Source: Symbiodinium natans (Eukaryota > Sar > Dinophyceae > Suessiales > Symbiodiniaceae). From it: a stretch of 64,000 nt of DNA. A program made the position numbers and the translations under genes. The notes beneath the pieces were generated by a model that saw only the letters and a program-made list of their open reading frames with translations, searched no databases and was not told where the DNA came from. The stretch spans positions 248,501-312,500 of the forward strand of contig CAJNDS010002562.1 in assembly GCA_905221605.1 (NCBI GenBank), written 5' to 3'. Each line of letters starts with the position of its first letter. The stretch's first letter is position 1. Positions 35,801 through 47,800 of this stretch are shown here, in pieces.

Positions 35801-38800
35801 TAGGGTTTAGGGGTTAGGGGTTAGGGGTTAGGGGTTAGGGGTTAGGGGTTCGGGGCTAGGGGTTAGGGGTTAGGGGCTAGGGGTTAGGGATTAGGGGTTA
35901 GGGTTTAGGGTTTAGGGTTTAGGGGTTTCCGTATTCTTATCATCATACTTGTATTTATTCCCCACCCTCGGTTGTGGGGTTGTTAGATGTTGAGCTCAAC
36001 TCTTCTGGTCGCCCGGAACTCTTCTCCTCGCCCGGTCCACTCCTCGCTCATCCCTGGAGCGCCCAACTGCAGAGTGTCCCTGGACAGCCCAGCCCCAGCT
36101 GCAGTGCCCAACAGAGTGTCCCTGGAGTGCCCAACCCCAGAGTACCTCTACCTAGAGAGGGTGGGCATGTTCGAAGTAACATAAATACTGTTGTTATTAT
36201 TATTATTATTTCCATGATGATTATTATTTTAAGGGGCTGCGCCCATGGGCGGGCAGCGCACGCAGAAGCCCGCGGCGAGCAGTTTCTAAGCATGTTGAGG
36301 CCCCTAAACTCCCTTAAAATCTCTAAGCGTTAAGTTTCTAAACATTTTCAGGCCCCTAAACTCCCTTCAAATCTCTAAGCGTTTGAGGCTCCGAGACTCC
36401 CTTAACGTTTCTAAGCACTTGAGAAGGCCCCTAAACTCCCTTTTTCCTAGCCCCGGGCTTAGACACGTCGCTTATGCCCGCCCTTTGGGGGGCATCATGC
36501 TCCTGATGCCCCCCCGCGGTCCCGCCCCGGGAGCCGCTGATGCTCCTGATGCGCGCCTGGGGGTCCCGGGCTGGACCCGCTGATGCTCATGATGCGCGCC
36601 CTCTGGGGGCCTCCGTGGCGACGCAAAAAACCACGAAAAAAAAACCGTTCACCGGCGGCACGCGGGGGTCGGCGGCACTGGCGTCCGGCCTAATTCTGCT
36701 TCGCAGAAGGCCAAAGGCCAGCAAGGCTATTCCCGGGACGACCCGGGCTAAAAGGTCCGCATTTGCTCGGTCCTTTGGGGACCTCGCGCTGCCCGATTTA
36801 ATGGCTACCGCCAGTGCCGCCGACCCCAAATTGTCCAAGGTCTAAACCCTCCTGAGCTCCAATTCCTAAACCTCGAGACCCGCTAAACCCTAAACCCAGT
36901 AAACCCTAAACCCTAGACCCCAAACCCTAAATCCATCAGGGTCTAGGTTGTAGCCTTCGTTGCATCTGGGCCTGGATTTCTGCTTACGTACCTATGGGTT
37001 TGCCGCTTCATTCTTTGCACAGACCAAGAAATTTGCCACTTCAATCCTTGGACAGAGCCCTCTGATGCGGTATGCAACTTTGATCTCGGAGCCCCAAACT
37101 TGGAGCATTTTCTGAAGAAGACATTGAGAACAAGAGCCGTAAGTGTTTTTTTATTTGCAAACAAAAGGTTTGACCCCCCGTACATACGTGATGTTCCGCA
37201 AACGTTTCAGCCACATGTTTCGTTTTCCTTACTAAGGCCAAACCTTCACCCTCACACGCAAAAGAACAACCTAAAACCTTCAACCCTCAACCACAAAACG
37301 CTTAAACCCTACCCTCAACCAAACGTCCTTAAACCCTAAACCAAACCTTACCTAAGAACCTCTAAACCCTAAAACCGAAACCCTTACCTGCAGCCGGGTG
37401 GGGCGGGGGGGGTGGGGGGGGGGTGCTGGGGGCGGCAGAGTGGGGGGGCGGGGGGGTGGGGGGGGGGGGGGGGTGGGAGGGAAGGGCGGAGCAAGCGGAG
37501 CGGGCGGAGCAAGCGGAGGGGGCGGGCATGCACTGGAGCCCTTTAAAGTCAGTCATCTGATCGGGCCAGAGGCCCGTAAAACTGTGGGGCCATGAGCCAG
37601 CAGGTGGCCATGAGCCACTAGGGCCAGGGGGGGTGGGGGGTTGGGTGGGGGGGGGGGTGGGGGGAGGGGGGGTGGAAGGCACGTGGATTGGTCTGGAGAG
37701 GGTAGGCCTGCATGGGGAAGGGGGAAGGGGGCAGGGGTTGGTGGTGGGAGGGTTAGGGGCGGGGAAGGGGTTGGTGGTGGGTGGATTGGGGGGAAGAAGG
37801 CAGGGGTGGAGTAAGGGGGAGGGCGTGGATTTGCCCTGAAACAGCAGGGAGAGGGGTGGAGTAAGTGGCTGGAGAAGGTTGGTGAAAGGGGAGGGTGGGG
37901 GGGTGGGGGGGGGTGGGGGGGGGTGGGGGGGTGGGGGGGGTGGGGCACTGGAGCCCTGGGGTGGGGGCAGGGATGGGGAAGGGGTAGGGGAGGGGGATGG
38001 AGTGGAATGGTTGGGAAGGGGAGGGGGGGCAGGGGAAGGGGTTGGTGGTGGGAGGTTAGGGGCAGAAGGCAAGGCCAAGTGGAGAGGTGGAGTGGAATGG
38101 TTGGGAAGGGGAAGGGGGAAGAGGTTGCGGTGAGGGCAGGGAGGGTCTTCACTGACGCCGCCCCGCTGTTGCTGGGGTCGGCGGATTTTTGATGTGATTA
38201 TTATTGCTCTGTTTCTTAGCCCTCTCGTGCCAAGCACCCGTAGAGACAAGATGCAGAGTCTACCGAGCCATGCTTTTCTCCTTTTCGCATACTTGATCTG
38301 GATATATCAGGGAGGTTTGCTGAAGGACGCTAAGGCCGTGGACATCTCAGGCACGACTGCGGTCGGAAGTCCGCAGCCCTGGCATTTCTCGGTGATGGAT
38401 GAGGCGCCGGGGGAGGGGACCGTTGCTGGGGAGGTGGTGCTCTCCAGCGAAGGCTTCATCAGTCTCCAACAATACCAGGCGGCCGAAAGTAGGGATACCC
38501 AAGAACTTGAGGGGTACTGGCAACGCCGCGGACGCGGCAAAGCCACTATCCGTCAGCGCCTGAGACAATTTTTCCTGAAAGGGGCAACGTACTGGAAAGG
38601 GCAAAAAATAGCCACAGAGGCTGATCTGGCCCAACACTTTGACGCCCAAGTCGTTGCTGATGTGCGCCGACGCCTTGCATCGACACGTGCTTGGTGGACG
38701 CAGAACAACCAACCTCCTGCCCCACGCCTCAGCCCAAGCTTCGGTGCCGTGCACGTGTGCGCATGGTTAGTTACAACTGCAACTCGCTAGTGGGTGAAAG

Positions 38801-41800
38801 GCTGCGTATTGTTCTGAGCGCTTTCAGTGATTATGACATCATTGTCTTACAGGGCACTCGCATGCGGAAGAAGTCTGTTCCACACAACGGTGTTCAACAT
38901 GATGACAATTGCACCCCGTCACGCTGGGAAGGTTTTTCTCATGACCGGCAGTTTTACATTGTTTCATGGGGTTACAGCCAAGGGCAATTCACGAATAAGG
39001 CTTGTGGCATCACCATCGCCCTCAATTGCAGCTTCGTTTCCCCGCAAGCCGTGGTGTGGAGATATGATCCGCCGTACAAGCTGGCTGGGCGTTTAGGAGC
39101 TTTGCGAATTCGCACTGGCCGGGCTCTCCATGACGCAGACTTGGTTGTCGTCGGAGCATATGCGCCCCAGACCACTGCGCCTGAGGAAGCCTTGTCTGAA
39201 TTCTGGGATGCCATGCATTCTGTGGTCCAGCAAGCGCCCGCGAGGAGTACGGTTATCTGCGGGCTTGATGCCAACGGCGATCCCACATTCACAGCGGACG
39301 CGCGCGTTGGGCCGTGCTACCCTGCTGCTGAGCCTTCTGTCAATGGTGAGCGCTTGCGTGAGCTATGTGTCCCGAACGGTCTTGTGGTCCTGGACACGTG
39401 GAAATCTCGGATCCGCGGCTTACCTTGCGATGATTGGAACGGCTGCACTTTCTGGGGTGTCAATGGTCAGCGCACCCGTCCGGACCACATACTAGCCAAG
39501 AGTGGACAGGACATGTCGCCAGTCACGGTGCTGTATGACTTGGGCTTTGCATTGAAGCCTGGCAATGGCACAGTCATGCTTGACCATGCTCCGCTAGCAG
39601 TGGATTTCCCCTACGAAGTCAAACTCAAGCCTGGACAGTCGCCGCAAACGGATACCAGTTGGCATTTTGGCTCATTGAGGCATGCTCTCGATGACTGTAG
39701 CGTGCGGACGCCTTTTTTGCAGGATGTGCAGGAGTGGCGATTGCGCAACTCTGAGCTTTTCTCACTCTGTGCTGCAGAGGAGGACCCTTCACGCACATGG
39801 AACTTGCTGAATGACGGGATCATGAACATTGCCACACGCCACTTCTCTGTTTGCCGAGGTGCTTCAAAGCCATGGATGTCTGCCACCACATGGGACCTCA
39901 TCAGCTACAGAGACCGTCAGCTAAAAGATTGGGCAGCGCATGTTTGCTCGGTGCGTGTGGGGGTCGCCCAGGTGTTCCAGGCCTGGTCGCGTTGCTCTTG
40001 GCTCGGTCGCATTAGACGTGCAATACGCCGAGCTTGCGTGGCTGACAAGCGCGCGCACGTCGATTCCCTCGCAAACGACATGAATGCAGCTGCGCAACAT
40101 GGACATTGGCGTCAAGTCTGGCGAGTGGGTAGAGCAATAGCACGCACAGGCTTAGGTCCGAAGCGGCGAGTATACCGACCTCCAGATGCTGAGCCAATTT
40201 CTGCTGCAGAGTGGGACGCATATATGCGGCAGGCCTTTTTGGCAGAGCCAGTGCCTGAGCGCTTGCTGAAGTTCCGCCACGAGGCACCTCGACATCCTGC
40301 GCATGTGGATTTGCCCCCTCTCCGTGACTTCCGCCGCAACGTCCTGGGTGCCGGCAACAACCGTTCAGTTCCTGAAGGTTCTATGCCGTCGGAGGTCTGG
40401 AAACTCATTTTTGGATGCTTGCCAGATTTTGCTCGAGATATCCATGAGCAGTTCTTCCGACAGCTTGCACGCACTGGCAGGAATCCCAGCAGGTGGTATG
40501 ACGTGCCAGTGCTGCCCATTGACAAAGGCAACGGCAAGCCCAAGTGCCAAGGCAAACGTCCCATTGCGCGCCTTGATTCCCTGGCTAAACAAGTGCATAA
40601 GACCTTCTACCAGGCATGTGCAACGACCCCTCGACCTGACTGGGCGTTTGGGTGCATCAAGGGGCGACGCCGTGAAGAGGCATTGGCCATAGTTGAGAAC
40701 AACATGTTTCGATGCCGTCGAAGCAAACGCAACCATGCCATTTTCTTCAGAGATGCTGCCAATGCATTTCCCAGTTTGAGCCATGAGGCCATTGCTCAGC
40801 ATGTGCGATCTCAAGGTGCGGCGCATGACCTCATCATGGATGCCCATGCCAATTCGCTGTTGGGCTTGCGAGTGCCGGGATGTGGCTTGCGAAAATGGCG
40901 CATGGCACGTGGAACAAGGCAGGGTGACACGATCGCCGGCGACATCTTCATGGATGTCTACCACGTTCCGCTCCAGGCGTACAAGACGGCCATTCAGGAC
41001 GATGACCTGCTCCTCGAGTATGGCAACGACGTGATTGATGCGGCAATGACCACGTATGCTGACGACATTGCTGAGCTCATGGTGGCAGACTCGGCTGAGG
41101 AGCTCGATGACAAGGCCGTCGCGCGCACAGCCCTGCTTGAAGCAGAGCTTGGAGGCGTGGGGTGCCAGCTGGAGCCTTCTAAGGAGGAGGTGGTCATGAG
41201 ATGGATGGGTGCTGGGGCACATGCTAACCGCAAGGCGGCCATGCTTCCCAACAAGGTCACGCCTGGAAAAAAGCTTGGAGTTGCGAGATACTTGGGGGGC
41301 TGGGTGCACAACAATGGCAACAAGAACACGGAGATTGATAAGCGCATCTCAGCCATGCGGGTGGGTTTCTGGGCCTATGCTGGCATTTGGCGCTGTAAAA
41401 ACGTATCGCTTTATGCGAAGCGTTTGTTTTTCAAAGCCATGGTGCAAGGGGCAGGACTTTCCGGACTGGAGCCGTACCTGCTGCCAAAAACAGCTCTGCA
41501 ACGTTTAGAACGTGCGCGCGACCACCTTGCAAGACGGGCCCTTGGCAGAGCAGGCTGGGGAGCTGTCCGGGGAGATCCCCGCCATGAGTCTGTTCCCAAC
41601 TCGCTCATTCGGGCACGCATGCGGATTCACACGATTGCCAGCACACTGCGCCAGCGACGACTGCGGTGGCTGCATCACATGGTGCAGCATCCCAACCATC
41701 ACAAGCTATACTTCGCGTCCATGTTCGGGCGTTTTAGCTGGAAATTTGCCGTCATGAGTTGGATGACTTTGGCAAGCCCGTGCAGCATGCTGTTCCAGCC

Positions 41801-44800
41801 CTGCGACAGATGTATGATGACCTTGCGGCGGCAGTGCCTCAGTTCCATGCTTTTCAGCCTGGCTGGATGCAACTGCTTCTGGAATGTGACCCGTCATTTT
41901 CATGGGTGCTCAAAACTGTGGAGTTGCCGCCGCGGCCCAGTGCTATGACTGACGATGCTCCGCAAGCAGACGCTCGCCAGGATCCGGCGACCCCTCCAGA
42001 CTTAGGATGGGTAGTAGATGTTCAGGGTGAAGGGGTCCGGTGCGCAATTTGCGCCCGAAGTTTTGACACCCGTCGTGCCCTCAACCTGCACGAAGTTGCG
42101 AAGCATAAGAAGGTTGTGTGTACTGAAGTGCAGACCAATCAATGCCCCAAGTGCTCGAAAGTTTTCTATAATATGTCATCTGCCAAGCGTCATTTCCGAG
42201 CATCTCGTGACCGCCCATGTGCAGTGGATCGAGGCCCAGGAAACTCAGGAACTGCCTTGCTCCAGCCAGCTCGACATGTGGATCGGCAACGGCGCGGGGG
42301 ACGTGTCCATGCAGCCGACGGAGCAGAGCAAGAGACCCAGAACGGAGGATCCCACGGCGAACCACAAGAAGCTCGTCCGCATGATGGAGAACTTGGACTA
42401 CCGTCTGCGCCAGCTCGAAGGTGCCACGCCGTGCTTCTTTCTGCCTCTGGAGGGATGCGGACTGGCCCAAGCCATGCAGGCTGCAGCGGCCTACTACGAT
42501 GGGCGCAGCCCCGGCAAGGGCAAACCGCATCCGGACAAGCATCGCAAGACCACTCTAGCAGGAGCCCTCGTGAAGTTTGCGGCAGAGCGCGAGTTGCAGC
42601 GACTTTCTCAGGACGAGCAAGCAGTTCTGGCCCAGACGGACAAGCTTCTTGCAGCAGCGCGCCGGCCGTCCCTCGTGGAGCAGCACGAGATGCTCAAGCT
42701 GATGTTCCCCCTCATGGCCACACCGACGGCCATGGAGCCCGAAGTCATCGCTTGCAACTTCTGGAAGGCCAAGAAGGACACCAAGTATGTGCTGACAGTC
42801 CAGTTCCAGCCGCACGGGGCCTTGGCTCAGGTGATGCCGTTCATCGAGTTCGTGATCCATGCATCTGGAGGGACTTCTTCGTCGGGCGCGCCGCCGAAGG
42901 GAGCACAAGTGAGGGGTCTGTGAACGCAGCTGCCTTGTAGTTTTCAGGGGCCTTTCTTGGGCGCAGAGCAGTTGGGTGCTCTGTGTGTCTAGTCGCGCCA
43001 CTAGGGTCTAGTGCCTTGGTGGCCCGACTAGATCTTGAGCCGGGTCACAGGACCCGCAGATCGCCTCTGTATGAGGCGCCCGCTGTAGCGGAGGTATGTG
43101 TGTAGCGTTGTCTCTACGGTGTCACTGCGAGACATGGACAGTTTGGACGCCTCAGAGCCTGTGAGTGAGTGAGTGAGCTCTGTTTCTTTGGTTTTGGGGC
43201 GGGGGTTCGGCAATGGCGTCCGAAGCCCCAAGTCCTATAAAAACCTCGAGGCGCTTCTAAGCCCGAATAGGGTTTATGCGGTTTAGGCTTTGGGGTTTGG
43301 GGTTTAGGGTTTAAGGTTTAGTGTTTTGGGTTTAGGGTTTAGGGTTTAGGGTTCAAAACTCAGAGCAAACCTCAGTGAATTACAAGAAAGTCTGCTGGGA
43401 GGTTCTCCAGGTAGGGCTTTTGACCAAGAGAAGTTACCCAAACGGGGCCCCTCCTAAGCCCCTCAACACTGAAGTTTTTAGGGCTTGGGATTCAGTTTAC
43501 AGGGCTGATTATCGTGTAGGGTTTATTCAGTTAGGGGTTGGGTTTGTAGGGCGAATCGGATTTTATAGGGTTTAGGGCCCAAAGCCTAAGCACTACACCC
43601 GACACCCGAAACCCAAACCCTACACCCTAAACCCTAAACCCTATAAGGTCTAAGCGACTACGACTTCATCCAGAGCCCGACCAACTGCCTGACGACCGAT
43701 TTCAATTGCTACAACCAGGCCAGCCGGCTTTCCCAGAATAAGGGATTTAGGGTTTAGGGTTTAGGGTTTGGGGTCCAGGGGGTTCCTGCTTGAATGTCCC
43801 TTTAAGGGGGTTCAGCTTGATCTGGGACTCCCTCAATCCCAGACCCCGAAATCCTGCACCCTAAACGCCCACAGCAATAAGCCCGAAGCTCTCAACTCGA
43901 AAACCCCAAACCCTAAACCCTAAACCTGAAACCTGAAACATCACCTTCAAGTCCTAAACACCCTCATCCCTGTATTCCTAGCATCTCTGAACCCTAAATC
44001 CCTGAAGGTAAGGGTTTGGGGTTTAGGGTTTAGGGTTTAGGGTTTAGGGGTTTAGGGTTTAGGGTCTAGGGTCTAGGGTTTAGGGTTTAGGGTTTAGGGT
44101 TTAGCCACATCCTCACCTTGCAAGGTTCTCGCGGGAGGGTCTAAGGGAATCTGAGAGAAGCTTTGTGGAGTTTAGTTATGGGGTACCTTGGATCATGACG
44201 CAATCTCCTAAGCCCCAAACCCTATGCCCTAAACCCTCAACCCTAAACCCTAAACCCCACGCCCAGAATGCCCTTGGCAGGTCAAGAGCTCCTACAAGCA
44301 GCTGCTTCAAAATGGCTTCCTTCTGGAAGGCCCCCCTCCAAAGAGCCCAGGACCCCTAAAATCGGGTTTAGGGTTTGGGGTTTAGGGTTTCGGGTTTAGG
44401 GTCTAGGGTTTAGGGTTTAGGGTTTGGGGTTTAGGGATTGGGGTTTAGGGTTTAGGGTTGACGCTTGGCTGGGCCACGGCAGTACGTATTTGTTTCGAAG
44501 GGGTCGGTGAGCAACCAGACAAAGCCCCACCCGCCAAGACCCCATGCGCATCCTCAAGCCTAAACCCTGGACCCTGAACCCGGAACTCTAAACCCTAAAC
44601 CCTAAGCCCTAAGCCCTAAGCCCTATGCCCTATGCCCTAAACCCTAAACCCTAAACCCTAAACCCTAACCCTAAACCCTAAAACCTAAGCCCTAAACCCT
44701 AAGCCCTGAACCCTAAACCTTCTTGAGGCAGATATCACCCAGCGCTTCGGGAGATCATTGTCATCAACGAGCCGGACCTGAAATTGCCTGAAGCCTGGTG

Positions 44801-47800
44801 AGAGTTCGGGGATTAGGGTTTAGGGTTTTGGGGTTTTGGGGTTTAGGGTTTAGGGCTTAGGGTGTTGGGGTTTAGGGTTTAGGGTTTAGGGTTTGGGAGT
44901 TAGGGTTTAGGGTGATCCTACAGCCCAATTTGATAAAACGAGAGAGGCCTGATCATCCTTCGTTGTTTGTTTCCAGAACAACAAGAATCCCAAAACCTTC
45001 TCAAACTCTCTCTAAACAAAACCAGATACATCAGTGTACCTAGCCGCCCCAATCCACAAACCCCTAAACCTCAGAAACCCTAAACCCTAAACCCTCAACC
45101 CCAAACCCCAAACCCTGAACCCTGAACCCTAGGCCTGCCAGCACCTAAACCCTAAACTGCTCCCCAGACCACCAAAGCCGAAAGACCTAAGCCTCAACCC
45201 TTAAAGGCCTAGGGTTTCGGGTTTAGGGTTTAGGGTTTAGGGTTTAGGGTTTAGGGTTTAGGGTTTAGGGTTTAGGGATATTAAAACCTTCACAAAGCCC
45301 TAGCAACCAGAAGGCCGGGCCTGCACGAGCCAAAGAAGTTTTGCCGCGGCGTCCTCTCTGCGATCGACGCCATGCCCGTCGCTCAGGGAGGGGCTTAGGG
45401 TGTGGTTGGTTTAGGGTTTAGGGTTTAGGGTTTAGGGTTTAGGGTTTAGGGTTTAGGGTTTCGGGTTTCGGGTTTCGGGTTTCGGGTTTAGGGTTTAGGG
45501 TTTAGGGTTTAGCGTGTGGGGTGTAGGGTTTAGGGTTTAGGGGTTTAGGGGTTTCGGGTTTGGGGTTTAGGGTGCGGGGGTTTACAGAAATTGTATGGGA
45601 TTCGTGTCAGGACAGTTTTGGGTGAGTTTCGGTGTTTGCAATGGCTTTGGGGAGTTCTTGGGGGCCTGCGTGGCATGTTAAACGTGTTGGGTTGTTTGGG
45701 GTTTCGGGTTTAGGGTTTAGGGTTCAGGGTTCAGGGTTTTCGAGGCGGCTTGGGCGTGATTTTGGGCACGTCGTTGGTGCATTTATTGGCAGTGTCGGGT
45801 CTGTAAGTCTTTGTGCTCGACATGTTTGGGTTTTTTTCGGCACATTGTTGTCGGGAGGTTTGAGGGGACCATGTGAGATTGTTTGGCAAACTCGGTGTTG
45901 GTGAAGGCTCTGTGTTTAGGGTTTGGGGTGTGGCGGGTTGGGGCTTTCGGGACTTGGGGTTTCAGGCGGTCAGCAACATTTTGATTCGGGTTCACGGCTT
46001 TGCTGTTTTGAGGTTAAGATTTTGAGGCTTTGCCTGGTGCAGCAGGGTTCTTAGGGCTCCAGGGGTAGGGTTGATTTTTTTTTGCGGATTTTCGGTTGGG
46101 ATGTTCCCCCTTATACCAACAGTCCTTAGTAGGCATTATGGTACACCCCATCATAATAGGACATATAGGGACTGTTAGTAAAGGGGTAACATCCCAAGTT
46201 TAGGGTTTTAAGTTTGGGGTTCAGGGCTAGGGTTTGGAGGGCGCTGGGGCGTTGGGATTTGGGGGTTCGGGGTGAGTGAGTTTTGGTACTCTACCCTCTC
46301 AAGGTCAACAGGTCTCAGGCTTTGCGATTTAGGGTTTAGGGTTTAGGGTTTAGGGTTTAGGGTTTAGGGTTTAGGGTTTAGGGTTTAGGGCTTAGGGTTT
46401 AGGGTTTAGGGTTTAGGGTTGAGGGGACGGCAAGGCTTGATGCGGAGAACGAAGTGCGGGTCAATGGCACGCGGATCAATTTCACTGTGGCGCCCGGCCC
46501 CCAGAGTCTTCCGGCTTAAGGGCTATTGTAAACCCTAAACCCTAAACCCTAAACCCTAAACCCTAAACCCTAAACCCTAAACCCTAAACCCTAAACCCTA
46601 AACCCTAAACCTTCCGGATGAGCCCTTCTTTGCGGGGGAGTCCTTTTGGGCAGTGCACAGTCTGATGTCGCTGCTACCTCCAGGCACAGTAGATCTCAGC
46701 AGGCATGACCATGAATGGAGCAGGTAGCAGTCCCTGCCCTAAACCCTAAACCCCTTGTTTTACATAAGCCCAAAGCCTTGCAAACCCTGGAGGCCCCAGA
46801 AACTGTAAACCCTGAACCCTAAACCCTATAAACCCTATAAACCCTATAAACCCTATAAACCCTATGAACCCTATGAACCCTATGAACCCTATGAACCCTA
46901 CAAACCCTATAAACCCCATAAACCCTATAAACCCTAAACCCCAGCAACCCAAAGCACCCTAAACCTTATAAACCCTAAAACCCTCAAAGCCTTAGAAAAC
47001 CCTACAAACTCCTACATAAACCCTCAAAGCCTTCTAAACCCTACAAACCCCCACATACACCCCCAAAGCCTTATAAAACCCTACATAAATCCTGAAAGCC
47101 TTATAAACCCTACAAACCCTACAAAACCCAAAAGTGCCTATAAACCCTACATAAACCCTACAAAAACCCTGCAAAACAAGACCGCCGCCCAGGTTCTCCT
47201 TCGGGGTCTGTACAGCATGCGCGAATTCCTCGCCGCTTGACGACTCAAGGAGTGCATGGTTTGGGAGGTTCCCCCTTCTACTAACAGTCCTTAGTAGGCA
47301 TTAGAGTACCTCCTTAATAAGGATAGCCTCCTTAGTAGGGATAATAGTACCTCCTTAATAGGGACTATAGTACTACCTCAGTATCGTAGCCCCTATTAGA
47401 GAATTCCCTATTCAGGACTGTTAGTAGAAGGGGAATCATCCCAAGGCATGTTGTTTGTTTGGGCGTAGGGACAGGGTCTACTGGTCTATTTCTGTGTTGA
47501 CAGGAGGTTATGGTGTGTTTACAGGGTTTATAGGCTCTACTGGGCTTTTGGGGTTTAGAGGCTTTATGGCGTTTTCATAGGGGCTAGAGGTTTCAGGGAT
47601 TCGGGCTTAGGATTGAGATGCTTTTCCTATGTTCTTTGTTTAGCATTGAGAGTTTAGGGCGGATGTCTGTTTCTCAAGATAGAGACCCGCCCTTGTAGCC
47701 CAGACGACCCCAAGGGTACTCCCAGATCAGAAGGGACTGAGTGTTACGGCCTTTATCCGAGTCCTCCGGCTCTGCTTGCGGCTGAGGGTTTAGGCCTAAG

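Larger units (their letters stand above)
38134..43180 (+). mobile_element. LINE-type non-LTR retrotransposon, degraded
   Basis: An upstream ORF is followed by an apurinic-type endonuclease plus reverse-transcriptase ORF, a C2H2 zinc-finger segment and a lysine-rich 3' segment. The 3' end is tentatively placed at a GTGAGTGAGTGAGTGAG run (43163-43179); many LINEs end in short tandem repeats. The 5' border is uncertain because a G-rich tract lies upstream. It inserted in the same orientation in the roughly 8-kb intron between glycoside-hydrolase-like exons 35657-35688 and 43655-43718. Two frame changes downstream of the polymerase show the copy is probably dead. Confidence 0.85.

Noticed and set aside
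36956-37138. 63-codon exon-like frame with a membrane segment and a GTAAGTG donor
   Set aside because: Attractive, but it lies inside the large intron of the glycoside-hydrolase-like gene. A second frame is equally open, and no partner exon was found.
37362-38249. 295-codon open frame on the - strand, Pro-rich
   Set aside because: It lies over a G/C low-complexity tract where several frames on both strands are open. It is compositional, with no domain signal.
39660-39676. CATTTTGGCTCATTG, resembling the dinoflagellate spliced leader (CCATTTTGGCTCAAG)
   Set aside because: It lies inside the LINE polymerase ORF, matches only in part and has no adjacent copy, so it is taken as coincidence.
41735-41750. 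AAATTTG as a programmed -1 slippery site in the LINE
   Set aside because: The bases are not in the X-XXY-YYZ register for the polymerase frame. A simple indel is more likely.
44487-44566. Exon-like frame YVFVSKGSVSNQ between two recognised exons
   Set aside because: The flanking exons (44281-44330 and 44732-44785) join directly in frame and by motif, leaving no place for it.
46615-46735. Exon-like frame PDEPFFAGESFWAVHSL
   Set aside because: It is in an intron of a gene whose exons already join without it. It shows how easily chance frames look coding here.
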